From NCBI RefSeq assembly GCF_025950095.1, contig NZ_JAPDDR010000006.1, positions 124,001-188,000 on the forward strand: DNA of 64,000 bases, given 5' to 3'. This DNA is from Luteolibacter rhizosphaerae. GTDB lineage: Bacteria; Verrucomicrobiota; Verrucomicrobiia; Verrucomicrobiales; Akkermansiaceae. The notes below the pieces were generated by a model that was not told the DNA's origin, did not search any database, and saw only the letters and a list, made by a program, of their open reading frames with translations. Below, piece after piece: positions 1 through 7,997 of this stretch. A program made the translations under genes and the position numbers. Numbering within the stretch: position 1 is the stretch's first letter; every line of letters starts with the position of its first letter.

Positions 1-170
1 GTCTCTCCGGCCGGGCATTCCACCCGCAGGATCCCGGCGAATTGTCCGGCCAAGCGTGCCATCCGGCTCTCCTGCCAACTCCCACCATGCGCGGCGATGG
101 TTTCAGAAAGCGCCCGGACAAGGCCCGGGCGGTCGGCGGCGAGAACGGTCATGACGACAGAGGCGTGCAT
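1..170 (-). CDS. GcvR-like ACT domain protein (partial)
   Basis: The reverse strand from the ATG at 168-170 reads into the left window edge as the N-terminus of an ACT domain. The opening VVMTVLAADRPGLV, followed by ALSETIAAHGG and ESRMARLAGQFAGI, matches the first ACT domain of glycine cleavage repressor-like proteins (GcvR family). Such proteins bind amino acids and modulate gene expression. About 56 residues are visible and the remainder lies outside the window. The assignment rests on family knowledge; no ligand can be deduced. Confidence 0.7.
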   Translation of the reverse strand, partial: MHASVVMTVLAADRPGLVRALSETIAAHGGSWQESRMARLAGQFAGILRVECPAGE

Positions 171-252
171 GAATCCAATCCAAGCAGCCTCGTGCTCCCT
201 GCGTCAGGTCTTTTTTGGGAAGGAGGTCCGGTTATTTAAGAAAAAATGATTA

Positions 253-282
253 TTGACCCTACGTGATCACGGGGGATACATC
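253..282 (+). promoter_or_regulatory. Putative sigma-70 promoter
   Basis: TTGACC at 253-258 is followed after about 16-18 bases by a GATACATC stretch at 275-282, a fair -35/-10 pair. It lies about 25 bases before the ATG at 307. This argues that 307, rather than the in-frame TTG at 253, is the real translation start of the downstream gene. Confidence 0.35.
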
Positions 283-306
283 TGGTCGCAAAGAGTTGGC
301 CCGGCC

Positions 307-900
307 ATGACGCTTCCTGACACCCTGCGCCCCTTGCCGGTTATCCCCACCGGAGATGACCCGACGATCCCAGTTCCTTTCGAGGATTTTGTCACAGTGA
401 CGGATCTTCGGAAAGTGATTCTTGGTGCAGGAGATTTGCCGGTCGAGGGCCTTCCCGCTGAAGACTTCGACTGCTTTGCCGGTCGTGCCGATATTCCCTT
501 TCCATCGCGCACGGCTCCGAGGTCCGTGGATCCGGTTGAACTCAGGGTTCCCGACATGGCGGTGGAGACTCCCGTGATTCACCCTGCTTTCGAGATTTTG
601 CCCCCTACCGCTCGCCGTGCGGCACCGCCGAAACTTGAGCTGCCGATGGATTGCGAGGCTTCGTATGGCCGCTCGAAAGTGAGCGAGCGCTGGTGGGTGA
701 TCGGCATGGCCTTCGCCGCTTGCACCGTTTTGTTCTCCGGCACATTGGTCGATTTCATCACCCGGGAGGCCATGCGCCGCAGTCGGGTTGAAGCCTTCGT
801 AATGCCGAAAGTGGCTCCGGCGCCGGTAGCGGCACCTGCCGAAGGCCCCGCGGAAAAGTCCGCTCCGCTCGCCGCCAAGGCCGAGCCGGAAGACGATTGA
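307..900 (+). CDS. Hypothetical single-pass membrane protein
   Basis: This 197-residue protein is not recognised. It has a proline-rich N-terminal half of about 125 residues, one strongly hydrophobic segment (WVIGMAFAACTVLFSGTLVD) in the second half, and a short Ala/Pro/Glu-rich tail. The N-terminus lacks a signal peptide, so the likely topology is N-in with a short C-terminal periplasmic tail. The ATG at 307 was preferred to the TTG at 253 because the TTG coincides with a promoter-like -35 box. It stands alone before the tRNA gene. Function unknown. Confidence 0.55.
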   Translation: MTLPDTLRPLPVIPTGDDPTIPVPFEDFVTVTDLRKVILGAGDLPVEGLPAEDFDCFAGRADIPFPSRTAPRSVDPVELRVPDMAVETPVIHPAFEILPPTARRAAPPKLELPMDCEASYGRSKVSERWWVIGMAFAACTVLFSGTLVDFITREAMRRSRVEAFVMPKVAPAPVAAPAEGPAEKSAPLAAKAEPEDD

Positions 901-969
901 GCCGAATCCTTGCAGCGGAGGCTTTACAAGGCGGGAGTCCTTGTTACTTTCCCGCCCCCAGCCGCTAAA

Positions 970-1061
970 GGAGAGATGGCTGAGCTCGGTTTAAGGCACT
1001 CGACTCGAAATCGAACGTGGGGTTAAACTCACCGAGGGTTCGAATCCCTCTCTCTCCGCCA
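970..1061 (+). tRNA. tRNA-Ser (anticodon CGA)
   Basis: The 92-base gene has the acceptor stem GGAGAGA (970-976) pairing with TCTCTCC (1051-1057), an encoded GCCA end, the T arm GGTTCGAATCC, and the long variable arm typical of serine tRNAs. The anticodon loop CTCGAAA at 1004-1010 gives anticodon CGA at 1006-1008. The first anticodon-stem pair (C999-A1015) is mismatched. The gene reads UCG codons. Confidence 0.93.
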
Positions 1062-1070
1062 CCTTTGATG

Positions 1071-1102
1071 AAACGGCCCGCAGTGATGCTGTGGGCCGTT
1101 TT
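1071..1102 (+). terminator. Rho-independent terminator of tRNA-Ser
   Basis: AACGGCCCGCA, a short loop, then TGTGGGCCGTT form a strong hairpin followed by T residues, starting ten bases after the CCA end of the tRNA. The same hairpin recurs at 1268-1299. Confidence 0.8.
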
Positions 1103-1127
1103 GTTGTACCGGATCGTGGTCGCTGGG

Positions 1128-1258
1128 GGAGAGAGGAATGAGAACCTTTTCGAGCAAAGCGAGAAGGGTTTGAATGCGGGCAGGAGCCTCGCGACGCCAG
1201 ATCCACGGCGTAGCCGCATGATGGCATGGACCGGAGGTCAATCCCTCTCTCTCCGCCA
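1128..1258 (+). other. tRNA-Ser satellite: possible structured RNA
   Basis: This 131-base stretch begins with GGAGAGA and ends with TCTCTCC plus GCCA, the same acceptor arms as the adjacent tRNA-Ser. The interior is not a tRNA: no T-loop TTCGAAT or anticodon arm is visible. Several internal hairpins can be drawn (CCTTTTCG with CGAGAAGG, GACC with GGTC, GACGCC with GGCGTA). It ends at the repeated terminator. It could be an integration scar, a decayed tRNA or a structured RNA; the sequence alone does not decide. Confidence 0.45.
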
Positions 1259-1300
1259 CCTTTGATGAAACGGCCCGCAGTCATGCTGCGGGCCGTTTTG
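1240..1300 (+). repeat. Second copy of tRNA-Ser 3' end plus terminator
   Basis: Bases 1240-1300 repeat 1043-1103 with only two differences in 61 positions, at a constant offset of 197. The repeat covers the last bases of the tRNA T arm, the acceptor 3' strand, GCCA and the terminator hairpin. This is the arrangement expected of an attachment-site duplication at a tRNA 3' end, but only 136 bases separate the copies and no integrase is present. Confidence 0.85.
1268..1299 (+). terminator. Duplicate terminator hairpin
   Basis: AACGGCCCGCA and TGCGGGCCGTT pair perfectly, with T residues after. It is the second copy of the tRNA-Ser terminator and also lies just beyond the 3' end of the convergent SGNH hydrolase gene, so it may act in both directions. 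Confidence 0.7.
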
Positions 1301-1314
1301 CGTTTGGTGGAAGC

Positions 1315-2454
1315 TCACTTCGGAGCGAGACAAGCTTTGAGCAGTGGCTCGAACTGATCCGCCTGACGCACGAAGCCCAGATCGCTGGGGTGGGAGCCGT
1401 CCGTGGCGGCCTCGCCGTCATCCCCGAGCAGGGCATCGCCCGGGAGGTAGTGCAGGCCGGTGATTCCCTCCGCCTTCAGCTTTTCCATGCATTCGCGAAG
1501 CGCGAGGTGGTTCGCGTCGTGATGCTTGTTTCGCTCGGGCAGGAGCCATGAGTTGGTATTCCGCCGGTCCTCGACGAGAAGGATTGGCACATCGGGCTTT
1601 GCCGCGCGCAGTTGCTTCACCAGCGGGATGCATTTTCTCCGAACGGCATCGGCGTTCATGTTCGGCAGGCAGTCGATCACGTAGACGGCGGCATCGATCT
1701 TCACGAGCAAATCGCCGACCGCGGCATCCATCCGCCCGTTGCCGGAGAAGCCGAGGTTGATCACCGGCCGGTCAAGGCGCCGGCCCAGGATCGCGGTGTG
1801 GGTCATGCCCGGGCGGGATGCACTGGCACCGTGGGTGATCGAGGTGCCGTAGAACACGATCGGCTTTTCGGTCCGCGGCGCGACGGGCTCGAACTTGGCA
1901 TCGGGAGGCAGCCCGATCTCCAGCTTCTCGATGCCGTTCTTGATCGGGAGATAGAGCATGTACTCACGCATGCCGGGGCTCATGCCCTTGATAATCTCTT
2001 GGCGCACGTGCTTGCTGTTAGGGCGTGTCACGCCGGCCCAGCGCCATTGGCCCTTGGGATCTTTCGCATAGAGGTCCAGACCGCTGGCCGCGATGGCGGT
2101 GATATTCGGCAAAGCAAGATTCGGTCTCCGGAGTTGATAGTTTGCCCAGATCACCGTGGCATCCGTCTTGAAGCGGACCAGCATGCCGGAGGTGTCCTGA
2201 CCGAGCTGCCACACCGCCTTCGTCACCTTTCCCTCCGCGGCTGCGGGCAGGCGATCGAACCAGTTCTTGCGCTCCATTTCACCGAAGGCCCGGCCCTCGA
2301 GCCCCCATCCCTTCACATCGTGCCAAGAGAGCGCTGGCTCCGGAGTTGATCGCTTCCCGGCATTCGCCTGCCTTCGCGGGGCTGCAGGCTCCTGGGCGTG
2401 CAAGCCGAGGCTCGCGATGCAAATGGCGATGATGCTCCATCCGAAGGTTCTCAT
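1315..2454 (-). CDS. Secreted SGNH/GDSL-family hydrolase
   Basis: The 379-residue product has a signal peptide (residues 1-20, ending HAQ), a beta-rich region to about residue 190, and an SGNH hydrolase domain. Nucleophile motif FYGTSITHG places Ser205 as catalytic. The block containing NLGFSGNG follows, and DGSHPSDLG supplies Asp352 and His355. Such enzymes are esterases, often deacetylases of carbohydrates, acting outside the cytoplasm. The substrate cannot be read from the sequence. The gene stands alone; its ATG at 2454 directly precedes a good signal sequence. Confidence 0.85.
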   Translation of the reverse strand: MRTFGWSIIAICIASLGLHAQEPAAPRRQANAGKRSTPEPALSWHDVKGWGLEGRAFGEMERKNWFDRLPAAAEGKVTKAVWQLGQDTSGMLVRFKTDATVIWANYQLRRPNLALPNITAIAASGLDLYAKDPKGQWRWAGVTRPNSKHVRQEIIKGMSPGMREYMLYLPIKNGIEKLEIGLPPDAKFEPVAPRTEKPIVFYGTSITHGASASRPGMTHTAILGRRLDRPVINLGFSGNGRMDAAVGDLLVKIDAAVYVIDCLPNMNADAVRRKCIPLVKQLRAAKPDVPILLVEDRRNTNSWLLPERNKHHDANHLALRECMEKLKAEGITGLHYLPGDALLGDDGEAATDGSHPSDLGFVRQADQFEPLLKACLAPK

Positions 2455-2530
2455 TTCTGTTAGTGGGTTCAGGGTGCTGCTCCATTCAACCCGCCGCGGG
2501 TGACAAGAGTTTCACGCATATTCCGACAAA

Positions 2531-2556
2531 ACAGCCCGCAGGATCCTGCGGGCTGT
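2531..2556 (-). terminator. Terminator: perfect 26-base palindrome
   Basis: ACAGCCCGCAGGA and its exact reverse complement adjoin with no loop bases. It lies 17 bases past the stop of the minus-strand DUF6607-like gene, and on that strand it is followed by TTTGTC, consistent with a weakly U-tailed rho-independent terminator. Confidence 0.65.
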
Positions 2557-2572
2557 GAGTGGGGATTTCGGC

Positions 2573-3709
2573 TCAGTTCAGGAAGCTATCGATGGTTTCC
2601 TTGGCATGCTTCAGATCCGCTTCCGGATCGGGCTTCTCCGCCTCCTCCAGCTTCGCGGCATAGCCGAAGTGAGCTTCATAGAGCTGCTTCCCGTCGTAGG
2701 TGTCCTTCATCGAGAAGCTATCCCGCTCCTTGAGGATCGAGGCCCAGGTATCGCGAACATCCTTCCAGTAGCCGTTGGTCTTGGCCCAGTAGGCATTGAA
2801 TCCGGTCGCGAGATCGGGTGCGGTGATCTCCTCGTAGCGATCCACCCCGAGTTCCTGCCCGAGGTATTTCTTGGAGCCATCCTTGCTCACCTGGAGCTTG
2901 CGGTTGTTCTGGATGTGAACCCACCCGTTCGGCGTGATCGAGATCTCGTGGATGCCCTCCAGGACGTTGTAGTCCTTGCGGATCGTGAACTCGCGGCGGG
3001 GCAGGGGACGCGGGCAGTTCTCGCTGCGCCAGATAGAAAGGCCACCTTCGTGGTTCCATGCACCGGCCACTTCGTAGCGCGGGGAATCATCGACTTGGAA
3101 GACCGCTTGGGTCCACTTGCCTTCGGGCTGGGGAGTCGGCGTTTTCTTCCAGGTGAGATCGCCTTGGTAGACCTGCATTTCCGGGTCCTGCCAGGTCCAG
3201 TCCTGCCGCCAGTGCTTCATCACGTGCGGCCCTTGGGTCTCACCTTTCTCGTCCTTGAAATACATCACCAGCGAGTGCTGCAGGCTGATGAATTCGCCCT
3301 TGTCCTCCACCAAACTCACATGCTCGGTGCCCCAGGAGAAGTAGGGCCGGGTCGGCTTGAAATCCTCCGCCAAGCCCACGGTCTCGGTGAAATCGAAGCT
3401 CACCCGGTAGCTTCCGATCATGGCCAGAATCGCCCGACGGTCCTGCTCGAACTTCGCCAGGCCGCTCTCCTGAAGCCGCTTCCACGAGTCTTTGGAACCC
3501 TTGAGCAGCGTGACCTCCGAGCCCTGGGTCATGCCTCCCCGCGGCTGCATCTCCTTCCAGTCCATGAAGGGCCAGGCAAACACATGGCCCTTCGTCGGGG
3601 CGGGCGCTTTCGGCTTTTCTTCTTTTTTCGCGGGCTCCTCGGCCGCGAGGGACTGGAATCCCGCCACGGCGAGAAACAGGGTGAGGCTTCGCAAAGGTCT
3701 CATGATCAT
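2573..3709 (-). CDS. Secreted DUF6607-like protein
   Basis: The 378-residue protein carries a signal peptide (ending LAAEE, about residue 24) and a short Lys/Pro linker. The body is rich in aromatic residues, with SYRVSFDFTETVGL, VMKHWRQDWTW and RRFT-like blocks (RREFTIRKDYNVLEG). This pattern resembles DUF6607, an uncharacterised extracytoplasmic family; the match is from memory. A second in-frame ATG lies at 3703. It is divergent from queF with about 150 bases between starts. No catalytic motif is evident. Confidence 0.6.
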   Translation of the reverse strand: MIMRPLRSLTLFLAVAGFQSLAAEEPAKKEEKPKAPAPTKGHVFAWPFMDWKEMQPRGGMTQGSEVTLLKGSKDSWKRLQESGLAKFEQDRRAILAMIGSYRVSFDFTETVGLAEDFKPTRPYFSWGTEHVSLVEDKGEFISLQHSLVMYFKDEKGETQGPHVMKHWRQDWTWQDPEMQVYQGDLTWKKTPTPQPEGKWTQAVFQVDDSPRYEVAGAWNHEGGLSIWRSENCPRPLPRREFTIRKDYNVLEGIHEISITPNGWVHIQNNRKLQVSKDGSKKYLGQELGVDRYEEITAPDLATGFNAYWAKTNGYWKDVRDTWASILKERDSFSMKDTYDGKQLYEAHFGYAAKLEEAEKPDPEADLKHAKETIDSFLN

Positions 3710-3856
3710 GGCAATGGTTTCAAAGCGAGGAGGAAACGGTTTCTACGTTGGTCCAAGCCCTCCATTACAACAAGCCCGGGCTTCTTCAACGGAAGATGGC
3801 CGCCTAGCCCGTATCCGGCCATCGACAGGAGGCCGCGCGGACGCCATCATCGCGCC

Positions 3857-4261
3857 GTGAAGCCAACCGAACTGACCCTGCTGGGCCACTCCGAGAACCG
3901 TCTACCGGCCAGCCCGGATGAAGCGACGCTGGAGACCTTTCCGAATTGTCGCCCCGGCCGTCGCTTCTGGATCACTCTCGATTGCCCGGAGTTCTCCTCG
4001 CTCTGCCCGGTCACGGGACAGCCGGATACCGCCCATCTCGTGATCCGCTACGTCCCCGGCGAGCGCTGTGTGGAGACCAAGTCGCTGAAGTTCTACCTCG
4101 CCTCCTTCCGTAACCTGCCCGCTTTCAACGAGGAGATCGTGAACCGTGTGCTCGATGACCTGATCACGGCGATGTCGCCGCTCGAGATCGTGGTGAGCGG
4201 CAAATTCTCGCCGCGTGGCGGCATCCAACTCACGGCGGAAGCCCGTTACCCGGAAGCGTGA
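3857..4261 (+). CDS. queF: NADPH-dependent preQ0 reductase QueF
   Basis: The 134-residue protein is the short, unimodal QueF type, which reduces 7-cyano-7-deazaguanine (preQ0) to preQ1 in queuosine synthesis. Catalytic Cys50 and Asp57 sit in LCPVTGQPD, and the NADPH/substrate motif is VETKSLK (72-78) followed by FYLASFRN. The start is GTG at 3857; the frame is open far upstream, but that part is antisense to the neighbouring gene and does not resemble QueF. The stop overlaps the queC start by one base, so the two are translationally coupled. No preQ1 riboswitch is apparent upstream. Confidence 0.93.
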   Translation: MKPTELTLLGHSENRLPASPDEATLETFPNCRPGRRFWITLDCPEFSSLCPVTGQPDTAHLVIRYVPGERCVETKSLKFYLASFRNLPAFNEEIVNRVLDDLITAMSPLEIVVSGKFSPRGGIQLTAEARYPEA

Positions 4262-4944
4262 TGAAGACGGTCGTCCTGCTTAGCGGCGGCATGGACTCCG
4301 TGACCGCATTCTACGAGGTCATGCGCGAGCATGAGGTCGTGGCTGCGCTGTCCTTCGACTACGGCTCGAAGCACAACGCCCGGGAAATCCCTTTTGCCCG
4401 CCTGCACGCAGAGCGCGCGGGAGTGCCTCACCGGAGCATCGATCTCACCTTCATGAACGAGTGCTTCGCCTCCGACCTGTTGAAGAGCGGCGGCGAGATT
4501 CCCGACGGCCACTACGCGGAGGAGAACATGAAGAAGACCGTGGTGCCCTTCCGCAACGGCATCATGCTGGCCGTGGCCTGTGGTTTCGCGGAGAGCGCGG
4601 AAGCAGAGGCTCTGGCCATCGCCGCACATTCCGGCGATCACGCGATCTATCCCGATTGCCGCGAGCCTTTCATGCAGGGCATGGCCATGGCGATGGAGGA
4701 GGGCACCTACGCTCGCATCCGGCTGCTGCGCCCCTTCATCGCGATGGACAAGACCGCCATCGCCCGACGCGGTATCGAGCTCGGGATCGATTTCTCCGAA
4801 ACCTGGTCCTGCTACAAAGGCGGAGAGATCCACTGCGGGACTTGCGGCACCTGCGTCGAGCGCCGGGAAGCCTTCATTCTCGCAGGCATCACCGATCCCA
4901 CGATCTATCTCGCCACGCCGGAGATTCCGGCTGCCCCCGAGTAG
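4261..4944 (+). CDS. queC: 7-cyano-7-deazaguanine synthase QueC
   Basis: The 227-residue product has the N-terminal PP-loop SGGMDS (8-13) that activates the carboxylate of 7-carboxy-7-deazaguanine with ATP. A C-terminal zinc site is formed by Cys184, Cys192, Cys195 and Cys198 (CGTCGTC). The product preQ0 is the substrate of the overlapping queF, so the pair encodes two consecutive steps, transcribed in reverse pathway order. QueD and QueE genes are not in the window. Confidence 0.95.
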   Translation: MKTVVLLSGGMDSVTAFYEVMREHEVVAALSFDYGSKHNAREIPFARLHAERAGVPHRSIDLTFMNECFASDLLKSGGEIPDGHYAEENMKKTVVPFRNGIMLAVACGFAESAEAEALAIAAHSGDHAIYPDCREPFMQGMAMAMEEGTYARIRLLRPFIAMDKTAIARRGIELGIDFSETWSCYKGGEIHCGTCGTCVERREAFILAGITDPTIYLATPEIPAAPE

Positions 4945-4950
4945 GCGGAG

Positions 4951-5454
4951 TTACTTCTTCGCCGGGTAGCGGGCCGGTCCTTCCGAGGGCTTCGGGATGT
5001 GGAGCATCTGGTCGTAGTCTCCTTCCTCGCAGCAGCGCACGAAGCCTTCGGCATAGCTCTTCAGCTTGTCCCAGCACTCGCGGATTTCCTTCGCTTCCTT
5101 CGCGCTGATCGAGTGATCGAGTGCGGCGGCGGAGATCTGCTGCAAGAGCACGGAGAACTGGCCGATGATTTCGTTCGTGGCCGGCAGGACTTGGTAGCCC
5201 TTCTCGCAGTGGCTTTGCGGATTGCGCACGAAGTAGCCGCCGGTCTGCTGGCAGAGCCATTCGATCACGCCCAGGTCGCCGCTGAGCTCCACGATCTTCA
5301 TCAGGCGATCCAGCGGATTGCGGCTACCGCTCCCGTCATCGCTCTGCTTCTCGGCCCATTTGTAAACCAATGAGAGCGAGATCCCCAGGTCTGCGGCGAC
5401 AGCCTTGGGACTGGTCTTTGCAAATGCCCGGCGGAGGACTTCATGGCTTTCCAT
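4951..5454 (-). CDS. Helix-turn-helix protein, phage CII-like
   Basis: The 167-residue protein opens with a helix-turn-helix (AVAADLGISLSLVYKWAEK, about residues 18-36). Then comes a helical region with GYFVRNPQ and a tail containing EIRECWDKLKSYAEGFVRCC. The arrangement resembles the phage regulatory CII (Phage_CP76) group, which also occurs in chromosomes without phage. The ATG at 5454 (MESHEV) is preferred to the ATG at 5484. It is convergent with queC, leaving only six bases between stops. A DNA-binding regulatory role is inferred; the target is unknown. Confidence 0.6.
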   Translation of the reverse strand: MESHEVLRRAFAKTSPKAVAADLGISLSLVYKWAEKQSDDGSGSRNPLDRLMKIVELSGDLGVIEWLCQQTGGYFVRNPQSHCEKGYQVLPATNEIIGQFSVLLQQISAAALDHSISAKEAKEIRECWDKLKSYAEGFVRCCEEGDYDQMLHIPKPSEGPARYPAKK

Positions 5455-5506
5455 GGGCCGGACCCTAGCAGGGTCTTTTTGCAAGCAAACCCGAAATTGT
5501 AATCAC

Positions 5507-6502
5507 TCACACCTCCACCGTCTCCGCCGCCGCGAGAGACATGGCAGCGATGTCCTCCACCTCCCCTACAGACTCCACCCGGGCGAGGCGTTGGCGTAAC
5601 TCCTTGGCACCCGGAAATCCTTTGCAGTAAGCCATTAGCCGCGCCCGCATCGACATCATGGCATGGCGCTCCGCCCCGTAGCGGGCGCTATTCACGGCCA
5701 GCCTGCAATGACGCAGAACAAGGGCCCAGCGTTCCTCCAAGGGAACCGAGGGCAGGGTCTCGCCGGTCTGGATGAAATGTTTGGCTTCGCGAAATACCCA
5801 GGGATTCTGCATCGCGGCACGACCGATCATCACGCCGGACACCGCGGTTTCCCGCTTCCGCCGGGCCAGATCCTCGCCGCTGGCGATGTCGCCGTTTCCG
5901 ATCACCGGGATTTTCACCGCCCGGGCACAGGCGTCGATCACCTCCCAGTTCGCCTCGCCGGAGTAGCCCTGCGAGCGGGTGCGGCCATGAACGGCGATCG
6001 CTTCCATCCCGCAGTCTTCCAGAATCCGACAGACCTCCACCGCATTCACGGTCTTATCGTCCCAGCCGATGCGCATTTTCGCGGTGACCGGAACTTCTCC
6101 TGCGACGCCTTTCTTCACTCCGGAGGCCACGGAGGCGAGGGTGGGGCAGTCCTTGAGCAGGGAAGAGCCGCCGTTCTTCGAGACCACCTTGTTCACCGGG
6201 CAGCCGAAATTGATGTCGATGAAGTCCGGGCGCTTCCAATTGATGATCTTCTTGGCCGCTTCTCCCATGCGCTCGCCATCGCCGCCGAAGAGCTGCACGC
6301 CCACCGGCCGCTGCTCCTCGGTGAACTCGGTGTATTTCCGGGTCCGCTCGTCCGCCTGCATGATCCCCTCCGCCGAGACGAATTCGGTGACCATCACATC
6401 GGCACCTAGTTCCTTGCAGATCTGGCGGAAGACCACGTCTGTCACCCCGGCCATGGGGGCCAGATAGAGAGGAAACGCGCCGTTTTGGAACCAATGGAGC
6501 AC
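5507..6502 (-). CDS. dusB: tRNA-dihydrouridine synthase (DusB type)
   Basis: This FMN enzyme reduces uridines in the tRNA D-loop using NADPH. The TIM barrel opens with YLAPMAGVTD, carries the catalytic cysteine in NFGCPVNKVVSKNGG, substrate residues in KMRIGW and HGRTRSQGYSG, and the phosphate-binding IGNGDI and GVMIGRAAMQNPW. A GTG at 6502 gives the usual family N-terminus (331 residues). An upstream ATG at 6565 would add 21 residues of non-family sequence. It is divergent from the symporter gene. Confidence 0.9.
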   Translation of the reverse strand: MLHWFQNGAFPLYLAPMAGVTDVVFRQICKELGADVMVTEFVSAEGIMQADERTRKYTEFTEEQRPVGVQLFGGDGERMGEAAKKIINWKRPDFIDINFGCPVNKVVSKNGGSSLLKDCPTLASVASGVKKGVAGEVPVTAKMRIGWDDKTVNAVEVCRILEDCGMEAIAVHGRTRSQGYSGEANWEVIDACARAVKIPVIGNGDIASGEDLARRKRETAVSGVMIGRAAMQNPWVFREAKHFIQTGETLPSVPLEERWALVLRHCRLAVNSARYGAERHAMMSMRARLMAYCKGFPGAKELRQRLARVESVGEVEDIAAMSLAAAETVEV

Positions 6503-6661
6503 GGCGCGGAGTTTAGGGCCCCCGCCGGGAAGTTCCAAATGCAAATGCCCGCCCGCCGGAATCACAAGGGGCGATGCAGCTTGCCCTAGACGTTTCGAGC
6601 CCCTTGTCTAGCCAACGGTATAGGGTGTGCTCCGGTGCAGGCCCTCGCATCCGGATCCTGC

Positions 6662-7993
6662 ATGAAACGAATCGCTCTTCACTGGCAAATTCTCGCCGCC
6701 CTCCTGTTGGCCACTCTCACGGCCGCGGCATTCCGCGGCATTTTCCCGGAGGGAGAGCAGCCGGACTTCATCAAGGGCGCGATCGAACTCTGCAAGCTGA
6801 TCGGGGATCTCTTCCTGCGCGCGTTGAAAATGATCATCGTGCCTCTGATCGTTACTTCGGTGGTCGGCGGAATTGCGGGGTTGAAGGAAGCGGATGGCTT
6901 CGGGCGTCTCGGCCTGAAAACCATGGGCTTTTACATGGGCACGGGCCTGCTGGCGATTCTGCTCGGGCTTTTCCTCGTGACGACGATCCAGCCCGGCTTC
7001 GGTCCGGATGGTGCGCCGAACGACCAAATCCGGGAAGCCTTCGCGCACAGCACCGGCGTGAGCTCCGGCGATCTGGCAAAGGTGGCCGCCGCTTCGGGCA
7101 ATGTGCCGGAAGGGAAAGGGATTTGGGCCAGCATCTCGGGCATCTTCCGCTCGATGCTTCCGGAGAACATCTTTGCCGCCGCCTCGGCGAATGAGTCGGT
7201 GCTCGGGGTTCTGGTCTTCAGCCTCATCTTCGCCGCGGCGGTTACCAAGCTGCCCATGGAGCAGGGGACTTATCTGCGCGGGTTCTTCATCGCGGCCTCG
7301 GAGGCGGTGGGAATCATCGTGCACTGGATCATGATCTTCGCGCCGATCGGCGTGTACGCGCTGATCCTCCCGGTGGTCTATCAGACCGGATTCGGCTTGT
7401 TCGCGAGCCTCGGAAAATACGTCGTCACCGTGCTGCTCGCGCTCGGCCTGCACCTGATGGTGACCATGCCGCTGGTGCTCTTCTTCGTCGCCCGGGTCAA
7501 TCCGATGAAGCACTTCCGGGCGGTGAAGGAGGCCCTGATCATGGCCTTCTCCACTTCCTCATCCGCTGCCACGCTGCCGCTGACGATGGAGTGCGTGCGC
7601 GATCGTGTCGGGGTTTCCTCCCGGGTCACCTCGTTTACGTTGCCGATTGGCACCTCGATCAACACCGACGGCACCGCACTCTACGAGTGTGTGGCGGTGA
7701 TGTTCGTAGCGCAGGTCATGGGAGTGACCATGGGCTTCGGTGAGATGTTCTTCGTGGTCGTGGCCGCGCTGCTTACCAGCGTGGGCATTGCGGGGGTCCC
7801 CCACGCCAGCCTGGTGGCGATCTTGCTCATCCTGAAGAACTCCAATGTGCCCGGGGCAGAGGCAGCGGTAGGCGTCCTGCTAGCCGTCGACCGCTTCCTC
7901 GACATGAGCCGGACCGCGGTGAATGTCTTCGGCGATACCTGCGTGGCGACTCTGGTGGCTCGCAGCGAAGGCGAGCGGCTCACGACCCAGTGA
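6662..7993 (+). CDS. Dicarboxylate/amino acid:cation symporter
   Basis: The 443-residue membrane protein belongs to the DAACS (GltP/DctA/GltPh) family, which imports acidic amino acids or dicarboxylates with Na+ or H+. Diagnostic motifs are the serine-rich hairpin FSTSSSAATLP (296-306), NTDGT (334-338) in place of the common NMDGT, and DMSRTAVNVFGD (414-425) with substrate-binding Asp and Asn. There is an extended loop at about residues 110-165. The ATG at 6662 precedes the first hydrophobic helix; a GTG at 6635 is a less likely start. It ends four bases from the convergent Bat operon. Confidence 0.9.
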   Translation: MKRIALHWQILAALLLATLTAAAFRGIFPEGEQPDFIKGAIELCKLIGDLFLRALKMIIVPLIVTSVVGGIAGLKEADGFGRLGLKTMGFYMGTGLLAILLGLFLVTTIQPGFGPDGAPNDQIREAFAHSTGVSSGDLAKVAAASGNVPEGKGIWASISGIFRSMLPENIFAAASANESVLGVLVFSLIFAAAVTKLPMEQGTYLRGFFIAASEAVGIIVHWIMIFAPIGVYALILPVVYQTGFGLFASLGKYVVTVLLALGLHLMVTMPLVLFFVARVNPMKHFRAVKEALIMAFSTSSSAATLPLTMECVRDRVGVSSRVTSFTLPIGTSINTDGTALYECVAVMFVAQVMGVTMGFGEMFFVVVAALLTSVGIAGVPHASLVAILLILKNSNVPGAEAAVGVLLAVDRFLDMSRTAVNVFGDTCVATLVARSEGERLTTQ

Positions 7994-7997
7994 TCAC

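Noticed and set aside
965-1284. Short reading frames across the tRNA-Ser region on both strands
   Set aside because: They run through the tRNA, its repeat and terminators and have no RBS or domain; they are by-products of the tRNA-like repeats.
1043-1300. Integrated element between tRNA-Ser att-like repeats
   Set aside because: Only 136 bases separate the copies and there is no integrase or cargo, so at most a remnant or scar.
2555-3856. Open + strand frame of 434 codons continuing into queF
   Set aside because: It is antisense to the DUF6607-like gene, explained by GC-rich codon usage; QueF similarity starts only at 3857.
3710-3856. preQ1 riboswitch before queF
   Set aside because: I could not find the pseudoknot layout of a preQ1 aptamer in the 147 bases before the GTG.
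4951-5454. Prophage remnant because of CII-like regulator
   Set aside because: No other phage gene is nearby and both neighbours are housekeeping genes.
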